64,000 nt of DNA, taken from NCBI GenBank assembly GCA_003695915.1, contig RFGF01000088.1, positions 1 through 64,000 on the forward strand. Direction: 5' to 3'. Below the pieces are notes generated by a model, which saw only the letters and a program-made list of their open reading frames with translations, ran no database searches and was not told the origin of the DNA. This DNA comes from Nitrospirota bacterium (GTDB lineage: Bacteria; Nitrospirota; Nitrospiria; Nitrospirales; UBA8639). Positions within the stretch are counted from its first letter, which is position 1. Every line of letters starts with the position of its first letter. Both the position numbers and the translations under genes were made by a program. This document shows, piece by piece, positions 27,447-36,180 of the stretch.

Positions 27447-28496
27447 TCATCCATAGAAAAAAGGCACTGGAGCAAACGTCACGATAAAAATGATCAAAGC
27501 ACACCACGCCACCCATAGACGACCTCGTCCGAGAACGGTGCCGGGGTCGCTCACCGGGGGATGCGAAATACCGACGAGACTGGCCAAGCCTGCCCAGAGC
27601 AACCATCCCGGCCATCCCGTCAGGCCAAGGAGTATCAATACGGGCAAAACAGCGAGCGCTAATGTGCGTTGACGCGGTCCGAACAGGGCATACGCCACAT
27701 GCCCGCCGTCTAACTGTCCGATAGGGATTAAGTTCAACGCCGTGACGAACAGTCCGAACCATGCGGCGAATCCGACGGGATGAAGCACGACGTCATGTGT
27801 GGGTGGGATGGGACCTAGGATGAGCCAGGCCAAAAACTGCAGAATAAGGGGTTCGCCAAGTTGTAATCCAAAGACGTGATCACGAGGAAGGACTTCGGAG
27901 AGCGAAAGGCCGATGACCAGTGCTATGACGGCCATGACAAATCCTGCGATGGGACCGGCGACACCGATGTCGAACAAGGCTCTCCGTCCCATGATCGGCG
28001 AACGCAGACGAATGATAGCGCCGAAAGTTCCAATAAAATATGGCGGTCCGGGAATGAACAATGGCAGGGAGACGGGGACACGGTGAAAACGAGAGAGCGC
28101 ATAATGGCCGAATTCATGGGTGACGAGAATGCCCAATAAGGTCGCAGCAAACGGCACGCCGTCGATCAACGATCCCGGGGAGGTGACGAGAAACTCCCAG
28201 GCGCCGATGGGCTTGGTGTTCAATTGATACGCTCCGGCCCATAACGTGGTGAAAGCCGTCAAGACGAACAGGCCGAGCGGGAGCCAGGTGGACGAAAAAG
28301 CGCTCGGTCGCTGTCTTGACGGCAACCGGTCGTCGAATTCTGTCATCATCGGACTCTCGGAACCGTGTCGAGACAACAGCCATGATTCCGGCTCGGGGGG
28401 GCTGGATTCGGTGTCTGTGCGATCAAACGGGTCAGAACGGCTGAGCCGCTGTGGCGTCGACCGGTGTTGTTCGTCATCTGGGCGGTGGTTGACCAT
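27447..28496 (-). CDS. M50 site-2-type intramembrane metalloprotease
   Basis: 349 residues. A hydrophilic Ser/Arg/Pro-rich N-terminus of about 75 residues is followed by membrane segments. LVTHEFGHYALSRFH carries the HExxH zinc site, and ALNLIPIGQLDGGHVAYAL the second zinc ligand segment, as in site-2 proteases of the EGY/short-loop type. GVAGPIAGFVMAVIALVIGL forms a core helix. Likely cuts membrane-bound regulators or cleans up signal-peptide remnants; the substrate is unknown. It is 81 bases upstream of the M20 gene on the same strand, so co-transcription is possible. Confidence 0.92.
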   Translation of the reverse strand: MVNHRPDDEQHRSTPQRLSRSDPFDRTDTESSPPEPESWLLSRHGSESPMMTEFDDRLPSRQRPSAFSSTWLPLGLFVLTAFTTLWAGAYQLNTKPIGAWEFLVTSPGSLIDGVPFAATLLGILVTHEFGHYALSRFHRVPVSLPLFIPGPPYFIGTFGAIIRLRSPIMGRRALFDIGVAGPIAGFVMAVIALVIGLSLSEVLPRDHVFGLQLGEPLILQFLAWLILGPIPPTHDVVLHPVGFAAWFGLFVTALNLIPIGQLDGGHVAYALFGPRQRTLALAVLPVLILLGLTGWPGWLLWAGLASLVGISHPPVSDPGTVLGRGRLWVAWCALIIFIVTFAPVPFFYG

Positions 28497-28536
28497 CTCG
28501 CGTGTTGGTCAAAACAAAGTTGATCGGAGCGCTATC

Positions 28537-29382
28537 CTAGGCAAACGGATTATGTTTACGTTCTTCTTCAACGGTGCTCGCAGGGCCATGGCCGGGAAGC
28601 AGAATTGTGGTGTTCGGCAATCGCAGGACAATGTTCTTCAGCGAAGCGAGATGGGTAGGATACAAAGACAAAGGATTGGACCGCCCTACCGATCCCGCAA
28701 AGACGGTATCTCCCACAAAACACAGGTGGTGCTCATGATGGGCCACCCAATAGCAAAATCCTCCAGGAGTGTGGCCCGGCGTCGCTAAACAGTGGACAGA
28801 GAGAGAGCCTGTAGAAAGTGTTTGACGGTCTTGAAGATCGACGAGCTGCTCCTGCGGAGGCTGCCATGGCAATAAGTGGCGATCCGCTGCACCAAGATAG
28901 ACCGGGACCGACCAGTCCTTCACAATTCGATCCAGACCTCCGGCATGGTCGGCATGACCATGTGTCAAACAAATGGCAATGAGCCGGAGATTGTGCTCTC
29001 GGAGCATCCTGCCCATCTGTTCCGGGTTATAGGCTGTATCGATCATGAGCGCTTCGCGCGCAGCATAATCGAAGAGAAGATATCCTTTGACCGCGTATCC
29101 GCCGATATCCCCGAGAATGGTAATGACGTATTGATGCACCCAGGCCGGTGGAGAGGGCGGAGCCCAGTTCTGCCGTGCGATATCCAATAATGGACCGGGT
29201 CGGAGACCCAGAATCTCGCCCAAGGCGTAAACGTCTTCCGATGTCGGAAGGCGCTGCCCTCGTTCCAAGCTTTGCAGATCGTGTGCTGAAAGGCCAGCTT
29301 GTTGTGCCACCAATTCGAGGGAAAGTCCTTGGCCGAAACGCGCTTTTTTGATTATGTCACAAAATTCGTCTTCGAGGAGCAT
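28537..29382 (-). CDS. HTH plus metallo-beta-lactamase-fold hydrolase fusion
   Basis: 281 residues from the ATG at 29382, which has AAGGAAGG immediately upstream; a TTG-type extension to 29457 is less likely. Residues 8-65 are an XRE-like helix-turn-helix (LSLELVAQQAGLSAHDLQSLERGQ). From about residue 80 a metallo-beta-lactamase domain follows, with THGHADHAGGLD, ATPGHTPGGFC, GDTVFAGSVGR and the closing LLPGHGPASTV, like glyoxalase-II-type thioesterases. The combination suggests a regulator that senses or turns over a metabolite. The M50 gene lies 40 bases downstream. Confidence 0.85.
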   Translation of the reverse strand: MLLEDEFCDIIKKARFGQGLSLELVAQQAGLSAHDLQSLERGQRLPTSEDVYALGEILGLRPGPLLDIARQNWAPPSPPAWVHQYVITILGDIGGYAVKGYLLFDYAAREALMIDTAYNPEQMGRMLREHNLRLIAICLTHGHADHAGGLDRIVKDWSVPVYLGAADRHLLPWQPPQEQLVDLQDRQTLSTGSLSVHCLATPGHTPGGFCYWVAHHEHHLCFVGDTVFAGSVGRSNPLSLYPTHLASLKNIVLRLPNTTILLPGHGPASTVEEERKHNPFA

Positions 29383-29471
29383 GCCTTCCTTACGCAGGGA
29401 GATTATTAAAATTATTTTTATATATCGCCGATGAACAGGCTGAATGAGCGGTTGCACATGCAGCTCATTTT

Positions 29472-30017
29472 TCAGGCGTCACGGACGAGCTGCTCTCGCC
29501 AAGCCTGGACCATTGCCGGGTCGATATCTACCAATATGACTCTCCGTAAGGAGCGAGGCTGAAAGGAACGGATCTCTCGCATCATATGCTGGGCGGCCTC
29601 TTCAGGAGAGACTCCTCCTACGCCCGTTCCCATTCCTGGCAAGGCTATCGACGTGAGCCCAGCTTCGTCGGCACATTTCAAGGCGGCTTTGGTTGCCAGC
29701 CCTACGTTGATCGCCGGAATGCGCATAGCCGGCTCGGGCATCGTGGGCGCATGGACGATGAAACGAAATCGGGTGTTTCCTCCTGATGTGAGGATGGCGT
29801 GTCCAACGGGAATCGGGGCTTGCTTCCTGGCCTCGCGCTCCACTTGGGGTCCTGCTACACGCCGAATGACACCTGCGACCCCGCCGCCCATCGTACCGTG
29901 GCTGTTCGCAGCATTGACGATTGCCTCAGTCTCGACATCCAATATACTGCCGTGGACGATTTCAATCTGTATGGGAGAAGCGTGACTGGTCATCTCAGAT
30001 TGAAATATGCTGGTCAT
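29472..30017 (-). CDS. macrodomain protein (ADP-ribose binding or hydrolysing)
   Basis: 181 residues, a single macrodomain. The ADP-ribose loop elements are HGSILDVETEAIVNAAN and GTMGGGVAGVIRRVAG, then GHAILTSGGN, FIVHAPT and the phosphate loop LPGMGTGVGGVSPEEAA. The class resembles MacroD-type or O-acetyl-ADP-ribose deacetylase-like proteins, acting on ADP-ribosylated targets or free ADP-ribose derivatives. The gene is read from 30017 with a weak upstream GAG. It lies 89 bases upstream of the HTH-MBL gene on the same strand and is divergent from the isoprenoid operon. Confidence 0.9.
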   Translation of the reverse strand: MTSIFQSEMTSHASPIQIEIVHGSILDVETEAIVNAANSHGTMGGGVAGVIRRVAGPQVEREARKQAPIPVGHAILTSGGNTRFRFIVHAPTMPEPAMRIPAINVGLATKAALKCADEAGLTSIALPGMGTGVGGVSPEEAAQHMMREIRSFQPRSLRRVILVDIDPAMVQAWREQLVRDA

Positions 30018-30194
30018 CGTTCTCAGAGTGTATCATAGGATAGCCTTGTCTGCGAACGCTCCGTCGCGAGCGGATCCCCCCTGAAAAACATGATGCTGTT
30101 TGTGGGATGGAGTATGGATTCAATAGATGAGCCGGTACGACAGTCAGCGCCTCATGGGAGGCGCGAGCATCTGCACATCCGTGAATGGTCCGGT

Positions 30195-30223
30195 TTGACA
30201 CCCTTCCCCTTGTTCGTTACACT
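30195..30223 (+). promoter_or_regulatory. strong sigma70-type promoter of the isoprenoid-lipid operon
   Basis: TTGACA and TACACT are separated by 17 bases. The start codon of the polyprenyl synthase follows at 30280, giving a leader of about 50 bases. A GC-rich hairpin (GCGCCTC, 4-base loop, GAGGCGC) sits just upstream at 30147-30164. Confidence 0.65.
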
Positions 30224-30279
30224 GCTCCCCCGTTTGGACCTTCCTGGCTTTGATCCTCCGTCAATGTCCGCATCCATCA

Positions 30280-31170
30280 ATGGATATTCAACCCTATCTT
30301 GAACAGCAGCGCCAAAAGATCGACCGCTTCCTGGCCACGCTTCTTTCCGATGAGCAGGCGGCGCCCAAGGCGTTGTATGACTCCATGCGATACAGTTTGC
30401 TCGGGGGCGGAAAACGCATTCGGCCAATTTTAACGTTGGCGGCCGCCGAAAGCGTGGGATACGCCGGAGAGGCAGTGCTCCCGTATGCTGCGTCACTGGA
30501 GCTCATTCATACGTATTCGTTGATTCATGATGACCTTCCAGCCATGGACAACGATGATTACCGACGGGGGCGTTTAACTAACCACAAGGTGTTTGGCGAA
30601 GGATTGGCGGTCTTGGCGGGAGATGCGTTGTTGACGATGGCGTTTGAGCTGTGCAGCCGACCCGTCACCGATCATCCCTTCGATCCGGCTCGGCGAGTAC
30701 AGGTCATTCATGAACTGGCGCTCGGCGCCGGCCATAGGGGGATGGTCGGCGGACAGGTTCTGGATATCCAAGCGGAAAATCAGGACATCTCGGTGGAGAC
30801 CTTGCAGACCATTCATCGGTATAAAACGGGGAAACTCATTCGAGCCGCTGTGCGAATCGGCGGGATTTTGGGCGGCGCATCGCCGAGCCAGCTCGAATCC
30901 CTGACTGCGTATGCAGAGGCGATTGGCTTGGCATTTCAGATTGCCGACGACGTGTTGAATCTCACTGGCAGTCGGGAAGAGCTCGGCAAAGATGCAGGAA
31001 CGGATGCCAAACGCGGAAAAAAAACCTATCCAGCGTTTTATGGTATCGAGGGCGCTCGGCGACGTGCTGACGAGTGTGTGGCCCGAGCCATTGAGTATTT
31101 GCACGAGTTCGACGAGCGCGCTGCCCCGCTTCGTGGATTAGCAACCTACATCGTTAACCGCCGGCACTGA
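30280..31170 (+). CDS. ispA: trans-polyprenyl diphosphate synthase (FPP/GGPP type)
   Basis: 296 residues. Condenses isopentenyl diphosphate with allylic diphosphates to make C15 or C20 chains. The first Asp-rich motif is DDLPAMDND (DDx4D, the bacterial form) within HDDLPAMDNDDYRRG; the second is IADDVLN. GGKRIRPILTLAA and GGQVLDI are also typical. The chain-length residue cannot be assigned safely, so FPP versus GGPP synthase is open. The ATG at 30280 begins MDIQPYLEQQ; an upstream TTG is less likely. First gene of an operon with hpnA and a CruF-like gene. Confidence 0.93.
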   Translation: MDIQPYLEQQRQKIDRFLATLLSDEQAAPKALYDSMRYSLLGGGKRIRPILTLAAAESVGYAGEAVLPYAASLELIHTYSLIHDDLPAMDNDDYRRGRLTNHKVFGEGLAVLAGDALLTMAFELCSRPVTDHPFDPARRVQVIHELALGAGHRGMVGGQVLDIQAENQDISVETLQTIHRYKTGKLIRAAVRIGGILGGASPSQLESLTAYAEAIGLAFQIADDVLNLTGSREELGKDAGTDAKRGKKTYPAFYGIEGARRRADECVARAIEYLHEFDERAAPLRGLATYIVNRRH

Positions 31171-31359
31171 GCGACCGCGCGGTGTCGCAATTGCGTGTCT
31201 GTGCCATCGAGACGGATTCATCGCCAAGCGCGGCGGAGGATACGGTACGTTCATACCAGCTGGGTGCGTTCCGTAAATTCGATTTCTGCACCTCAATGAC
31301 TGCCCCAGTCTTGTGATTGCCCTGAGCCCATGACAGCATAGATTCTTTCGCTCGATGAT

Positions 31360-32346
31360 ATGAAAGTTCTGGTAACCGGCGCCACGGGATTTATCGGGGC
31401 TGCAGTCGTGCAGGCCTTGCTGCAGGCTGGCATGGAGGTTCGTGCCCTCGTCCGTCCGACCAGCCCAAGGGACAATCTGGAAGGACTGCCTGTAGAGTGT
31501 GTGGAGGGAGATCTGCTCGATTTCACTAGTCTTCGCCGTGCACTCGCCGGGTGTCGACAACTCTATCATATTGCCGCACACTATGCCCTGTGGGATCGCA
31601 ATCCTGCGCAGTTTTATCGAGTCAATGTGGAAGGGACTCGCTGGGTGTTGATGGCGGCGCGAGACGTTGGTGTCGAACGGATCGTCTATACCAGCACGAT
31701 TGGAGCCATTGGGTTGCCGGAAGGGGGTGGCCTCGGAACGGAAACCACGCCGGTGACGTGTGCGCAGTTGGCTGGAGATTACAAGCGGTCGAAGTATCTG
31801 GCAGAGCAAGAAGTCCAACGGTTTCTTGCAGAAGGGCTTCCTGTCGTGATCGTGAATCCAACAGCACCGGTGGGTGAGCGGGACATCAAACCCACGCCGA
31901 CTGGGCAAATGATTCTCGATTTTCTGCGCGGGCGCATGTGGGCGTACATCGAAACGGGCATGAACCTCATCGACGTCGACGATGTGGCCGTGGGCCATCT
32001 CTTAGCAATGGAACGTGGTCGAATCGGAGAGCGCTATATTCTCGGGTGCCGCAATTTGATGCTGCGCGATATCTTTGCGATGTTGAGTGAGCTGACCCAT
32101 ATCAAGGCTCCAACGCTCAAGTTGCCATGGCGGCTCGTTCTTCCGTTAGCGTATGCCAGCACATGGTGGTCGAATGTGGTCACGCATCGTCCTCCTCGTA
32201 TTCCGCTCGAAGGTGTGCGGATGGCGAAATATCGAATGCATTATGATTGTTCAAAGGCTATTCGGGAACTCGGGCTTCCCCAGACACCGGTCGAAGTGGC
32301 ACTGGAAAAGGCCGTGACGTGGTTTCGACGGCACGGGTATGTCTGA
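31360..32346 (+). CDS. hpnA: hopanoid-associated NAD-dependent sugar epimerase
   Basis: 328 residues, extended short-chain dehydrogenase fold. The nucleotide site is VLVTGATGFIGAAVVQALL, the catalytic pair lies in YKRSKYLAEQEV, and SSTIG is replaced by TSTIGAIGLP. YHIAAHYALWDRNPAQFYRVN and the NPTAPVGERDIKPTPTG stretch are diagnostic of HpnA, found in hopanoid loci and thought to act on the ribosyl/sugar side chain. Neighbours are a polyprenyl synthase upstream and a CruF-like gene 3 bases downstream. No squalene-hopene cyclase is in the window. Confidence 0.93.
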   Translation: MKVLVTGATGFIGAAVVQALLQAGMEVRALVRPTSPRDNLEGLPVECVEGDLLDFTSLRRALAGCRQLYHIAAHYALWDRNPAQFYRVNVEGTRWVLMAARDVGVERIVYTSTIGAIGLPEGGGLGTETTPVTCAQLAGDYKRSKYLAEQEVQRFLAEGLPVVIVNPTAPVGERDIKPTPTGQMILDFLRGRMWAYIETGMNLIDVDDVAVGHLLAMERGRIGERYILGCRNLMLRDIFAMLSELTHIKAPTLKLPWRLVLPLAYASTWWSNVVTHRPPRIPLEGVRMAKYRMHYDCSKAIRELGLPQTPVEVALEKAVTWFRRHGYV

Positions 32347-32349
32347 TGC

Positions 32350-33195
32350 GTGCCGCGGTCTTACGATGAGCGTTTTTCGGCAAAGGCGATGGAATTGATG
32401 ACGCTCGCCATTCAAACCGTTCTGTTGCGACCATATGTGTTTTTCTTCCTCGCCGTGTCGTGTTATTCCGCCAGCCGGCTATTGGGCTGGTCGCGAACCG
32501 CTGCGCTGTTTGGCATCACCTGGCTCACTGCATTCCTGAGCGAACTGGCGTCCACGCGCATCGGCATTCCTTTTGGGCACTATTTCTATACCGAAAGCAC
32601 GAAGGGGCAGGAATTGTACCTGGCTAACGTCCCGTTTATGGATTCCTTGTCGTTTACGTTTTTGCTCTATGCCAGTTATACGATGGCCCTCGCCTTTGTC
32701 CTGCCGATGGCCAGGGATTCTGGCCAGCCATCGTGGGTGATGTTGCCGGCACTATGGACGCATTGGACCGTGATCGGGCTGGCCTCCGTGTTTTTTATGT
32801 TGATCGACGTCGTGATTGATCCTGTCGCGCTCCGGGGCGATCGTTGGTTCTTGGGGCAGATTTATGGATATGCCGATGACGGTGTGTATTTTGGTGTGCC
32901 GCTCTCCAATTTTGTTGGATGGGCGATAGTAGGAGGACTGTCTTTGACGGGATTCCGTGTGCTCGACCGATATGTGCATAGAACAGGTTCGGTACGCCGC
33001 GAACGTGTCCGTGGGGCATTGTTGAGCGGGATCGGCCTCTATTATCTCGTGCTGGCGTTCAACTTGGCCGTCACATTTTGGATCGGCGAGTTGTTGATCG
33101 GAACGGTGGGCTGTTTCATTTATTTACCCCTTACGGCTCTGGTCCTCTTGCGAATAGCTGGACGATTGCCGGCTTTGCAGGAGCAGGCGCTTTGA
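32350..33195 (+). CDS. CruF-like carotenoid biosynthesis membrane protein
   Basis: 281 residues if the GTG at 32350 is used; ATGs at 32389 or 32398 are alternatives. Seven or so membrane segments. LASTRIGIPFGHYFYTE, VPFMDSLSFTFLLYASY and the segment DVVIDPVALRGDRWFLGQIY with GVPLSNFVGW match the carotenoid 1,2-hydratase/CruF-type family. It follows hpnA by 3 bases, so it is in the isoprenoid operon. Whether the substrate is a carotenoid or a hopanoid-related chain is not settled by sequence; no carotenoid desaturase is in view. Confidence 0.8.
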   Translation: MPRSYDERFSAKAMELMTLAIQTVLLRPYVFFFLAVSCYSASRLLGWSRTAALFGITWLTAFLSELASTRIGIPFGHYFYTESTKGQELYLANVPFMDSLSFTFLLYASYTMALAFVLPMARDSGQPSWVMLPALWTHWTVIGLASVFFMLIDVVIDPVALRGDRWFLGQIYGYADDGVYFGVPLSNFVGWAIVGGLSLTGFRVLDRYVHRTGSVRRERVRGALLSGIGLYYLVLAFNLAVTFWIGELLIGTVGCFIYLPLTALVLLRIAGRLPALQEQAL

Positions 33196-33381
33196 CCTTC
33201 ATGATCGATTTCTCATGTCATTATAGAAATGATCTGCGTGAAGCACGAGAAAGAGTGGCACGGCCAGGGGAAAAGATTTCTGGCTTGTGAGTGACCGAGA
33301 ATGGTCGCTAAGATGAGTATGACCCGTTATGCGGCTCAGGCACAAGCCGAATGCGGAATCGATGAGTGGAAAGACGATCAG

Positions 33382-33780
33382 ATGCGAGGCTTTCTCGTTC
33401 GCTGTGGTGTGACAGGTATTGCGGTTCTGACCGCCAGTGTTGTGCTCCCTGGCATTGAAATCCGTACGCTGACTGCGGGAATCGTGACAGCGGTTCTCCT
33501 TGCGCTGCTCAATGCCATGGTCCGTCCAATCCTCTATATCTTATCCGCTCCGTTGATCGTTCTGACATTTGGGTTGTTTATCGTCTGCATCAATGCGTTG
33601 CTTCTTCATCTCGTGTCGGTGATGGTCGAGGGATTTCTTGTCGACGGCTTTTGGCCAGCTATAGGAGGCGCAATCGTTATCAGTGTAGTGAGCACCATCC
33701 TCAATTTGTGGATTTCTGATCGAGGACAGATGGAAATCGTGATTGCGCATCGCCCGCGAAGGATTCGTCATATTAATTAA
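33382..33780 (+). CDS. phage-holin-4_2-type small membrane protein
   Basis: About 132 residues from the ATG at 33382, where the conserved start MRGFLVRCGVTGIAVL begins; the open frame goes back to 33301. Four hydrophobic segments: GVTGIAVLTASVVL, AGIVTAVLLALLNAMVRPIL, VLTFGLFIVCINALLLHLV and GGAIVISVVSTILNLW. The ALLNAMVRPIL and TFGLFIVCINALLLHLV stretches are typical of the YvlD/phage-holin-4_2 family, chromosomal proteins of unclear function. It lies 186 bases after the CruF-like gene and 38 bases before a sensor kinase gene. Confidence 0.82.
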   Translation: MRGFLVRCGVTGIAVLTASVVLPGIEIRTLTAGIVTAVLLALLNAMVRPILYILSAPLIVLTFGLFIVCINALLLHLVSVMVEGFLVDGFWPAIGGAIVISVVSTILNLWISDRGQMEIVIAHRPRRIRHIN

Positions 33781-33818
33781 TTGATGGAGCGATCTTCTCG
33801 GATGCAAGTGGAGAGAGG

Positions 33819-35624
33819 ATGACTGCGACAATGCGCGATCCGGCCTTTCGAGCCCAACAAAGCACGCTTCAACGGATTTTAACGTCGGCAATCAATGAGT
33901 TGAGTGCCGAGGCCATTCTCGTGGCTATTGTGAACTACGAAGGCGTGCCGCCTCAACCGCAAGTGGCGCGTGGGTTCACGGAGCGAGAAATTCGGGCCAT
34001 TTTGCGTGTATTGGAAATGATGGACTACTCCCATAAGGTCGATGGGCAAGGGCAGGATCGCAATCAATGCGGTGCTCAACGGCTTCGGCTGGTCGCTCCG
34101 GGGAGCAAAGCGCTCTGGGTGTTTCCTCTCAAACAAAACGGCAAAATCTACGGGATGTTGATTATTGGAAAAAAAGAAAATACTTCCTTTTCCAAGCGCG
34201 AGAGCCTAGCATGTGAGCGAGCATGCCATCAGATTACAGAAGAGATCAAAAAAGCAGGGTTGTTTGGGTCATCGCTCATCCTGGGGCGTCCTCTCGTATC
34301 AGCTGAACCTTTGCCGCATGATGGCGAATATGTCTTGGCCGACCGGCCTCGATCGTATACAACTCCCGAGCTCCAAGAGCGAGTGGCGCAACTATTGAAG
34401 GAATGTCAGGATCTGGTGCCGTTTGATCGCGCCTGGGTGACCATTTACGACCCGATTGCCGCTTCTTTAGAAGTGTTAGGCGGAGTCGGCGTGCACAGGC
34501 GCGATCTTGCTCCAGGCCAGCGGCTGCCTCTCGATCAATCGGCGTCAGGCTGGGCTGTGCGGCATCGAAAGCCCCGGTGTGACCACAATCTCGCATCGAC
34601 GCAAGGTCGATTCCACGATTATCGACAGTTATATAAAGATCGATTTTCTTCGACCCTCGTATTGCCGTTTTTTGTCCGGGGTCGGGTCGCCGGCACGGTG
34701 ACGTTTGCGTCCAAGGCCCCCTTGCCGTTCGGAGCGAATGGTGTGGACCTGGCCCAGTTTGAGCCTATTACGAAAAAACTCGTGGACTTGTTTTTGGATC
34801 CCTCCACGAATCTGGCAGGGTTGACGGGTTTGGCATCCTCAACGCGTTCCTCCACCGATGTGGTGGCACCAGCTGGTTCGGAACCCGAGATTCGTCGAGA
34901 AGAGCGTCGAGCCGCCTTGCTGGAAGTCGGGTCCTTTTTGGCGACGGAAATTCGGGAGCCGATGGGTTTTATTCGGGCGCAATTGGAGGAATTGATGTCC
35001 GAGTCACAACTGGATTTCGATTCCCAGACCCGCGTCGAGAGCGCCATGCGGGATTTAAAGCGGATCGAAAGTCTGCTGCATGAAGTATTGGATTTTGCCA
35101 AACCGCTTGAACTCGATCGTCGATTGTGTTGCATCCCGGGTATCATCGATCAAGCGCTGTCGCTGATTTCCACGGACTTACGGATCAATCGGATCGAGGT
35201 CAGCAAGAACTATCCGCCCAGGCTGCCACAAGTCCGTTGGGATGAAGGAAAAATGCAACATGCGTTTCTGTGCATTTTCAAAAATGCCTTGGAAGCCATG
35301 TCGCCCGGCGGACATCTTTCGATTTCAGTCAGCTTGCGCCGAGGGCGAAGACAGGATGTCACCATCGTGATCGAAAACGACGGTGTTCCTATTCCTCCTG
35401 AACATGTGGACAAGGTCTTCGAGCCGTATTTCACGACCAAGCGATCGGGTACGGGCCTCGGACTCGCTATGGTGAAAAAAATTGTCGAAGAACATCATGG
35501 CCAAATCACGATCGCCAGTGGCTCTGAAAAAGGGACACGGGTGACCCTGACGATGCCGGCAGTTCGGTCTCGTGTGCCCTACCGCGGCCGGCGAAGCCAT
35601 CAGCGCGCGAAACGGAGCGAGTGA
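33819..35624 (+). CDS. GAF-domain histidine-kinase-like protein lacking the H-box histidine
   Basis: 601 residues, no membrane segment. GAF-like domains at about 15-145 and 165-330 (FDRAWVTIYDP, SASGWAVRHRKPRCDHN, VLPFFVRGRVAGTVTF). Residues 365-435 form the dimerisation helices, but the phospho-acceptor position is Thr: LATEIREPMGF with T376 where kinases have HEIRxP. The ATPase domain (445-590) is intact with FKNALEAMSPGG (N box), VFEPYFTTKRSGTGLGLAM (F and G boxes) and GTRVTLTMP. It may bind ATP without autophosphorylating, or act as a heterodimer partner. No response regulator is adjacent. Confidence 0.9.
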   Translation: MTATMRDPAFRAQQSTLQRILTSAINELSAEAILVAIVNYEGVPPQPQVARGFTEREIRAILRVLEMMDYSHKVDGQGQDRNQCGAQRLRLVAPGSKALWVFPLKQNGKIYGMLIIGKKENTSFSKRESLACERACHQITEEIKKAGLFGSSLILGRPLVSAEPLPHDGEYVLADRPRSYTTPELQERVAQLLKECQDLVPFDRAWVTIYDPIAASLEVLGGVGVHRRDLAPGQRLPLDQSASGWAVRHRKPRCDHNLASTQGRFHDYRQLYKDRFSSTLVLPFFVRGRVAGTVTFASKAPLPFGANGVDLAQFEPITKKLVDLFLDPSTNLAGLTGLASSTRSSTDVVAPAGSEPEIRREERRAALLEVGSFLATEIREPMGFIRAQLEELMSESQLDFDSQTRVESAMRDLKRIESLLHEVLDFAKPLELDRRLCCIPGIIDQALSLISTDLRINRIEVSKNYPPRLPQVRWDEGKMQHAFLCIFKNALEAMSPGGHLSISVSLRRGRRQDVTIVIENDGVPIPPEHVDKVFEPYFTTKRSGTGLGLAMVKKIVEEHHGQITIASGSEKGTRVTLTMPAVRSRVPYRGRRSHQRAKRSE

Positions 35625-35660
35625 CATCCTGGTCCCCTCGGCTTGCGCACCGCATTGTAC

Positions 35661-35690
35661 TTGACACGTTCTTGACAATCGGCATAAGAT
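35661..35690 (+). promoter_or_regulatory. sigma70-type promoter of the small secreted protein gene
   Basis: TTGACA and TAAGAT are spaced by 18 bases. The leader of about 90 bases contains CCCCTTTTCAAAGGGG, a short perfect repeat, before AAAGGAG and the ATG at 35786. Confidence 0.65.
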
Positions 35691-35785
35691 CAAGTCCCCC
35701 TTTTCAAAGGGGAGGTACAGCAGAGAGGAAATGTGCCGAAAGAGTTCATACTTTTGTTAACCCCTTTCAACCAAAGGAGCGCGTT

Positions 35786-36136
35786 ATGAAAGGATTGGGA
35801 ATTCTTTGCGGAACGGTTGGGGCTAGCGTACTCGCAATTTCCCTCGCGTTTGCCAATCCGGCTTTATTGCCCAAGCATCCTGGCTATCCTGCAAAAGGGA
35901 AGTCCCCAGTGACGGGTCAACCTGTGGCGAATGACCCGGGTCAGACGAATGCTGCTGGGACAGACACCCTGGTTAATGCCGCGACCAGCTTGGATAAGGC
36001 CGCGATAAACAATGTTCACGATCCGAATCGTTTGCGAATTAAACAGTCCCGAGGGGCTGGTCGACTGCCGGTTGTCGACAAGGTCAATGATGTCAAACCC
36101 AATCCAGCTGGGGTGAGCTCGATTAAGGTTCAGTAA
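35786..36136 (+). CDS. small secreted protein, unknown function
   Basis: 116 residues. The ATG at 35786 follows AAAGGAG by 6-7 bases and opens a clean signal peptide (MKGLGILCGTVGASVL, then LAFA cleaved before NPALLPKHPGY). The mature part is Pro/Asn/Lys-rich with LPKHPGYPAKGKSPVTGQ, NAATSLDKAAINNVHDPN and RLPVVDKVNDVKPNP, and has no cysteine. It has its own well-formed promoter and terminator, a mark of a separately and perhaps strongly expressed product. I do not recognise the family. Confidence 0.85.
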   Translation: MKGLGILCGTVGASVLAISLAFANPALLPKHPGYPAKGKSPVTGQPVANDPGQTNAAGTDTLVNAATSLDKAAINNVHDPNRLRIKQSRGAGRLPVVDKVNDVKPNPAGVSSIKVQ

Positions 36137-36180
36137 GACGCGTCGATTCGTCCAATCGAAAGATTGTCATGTCGGCTTGA

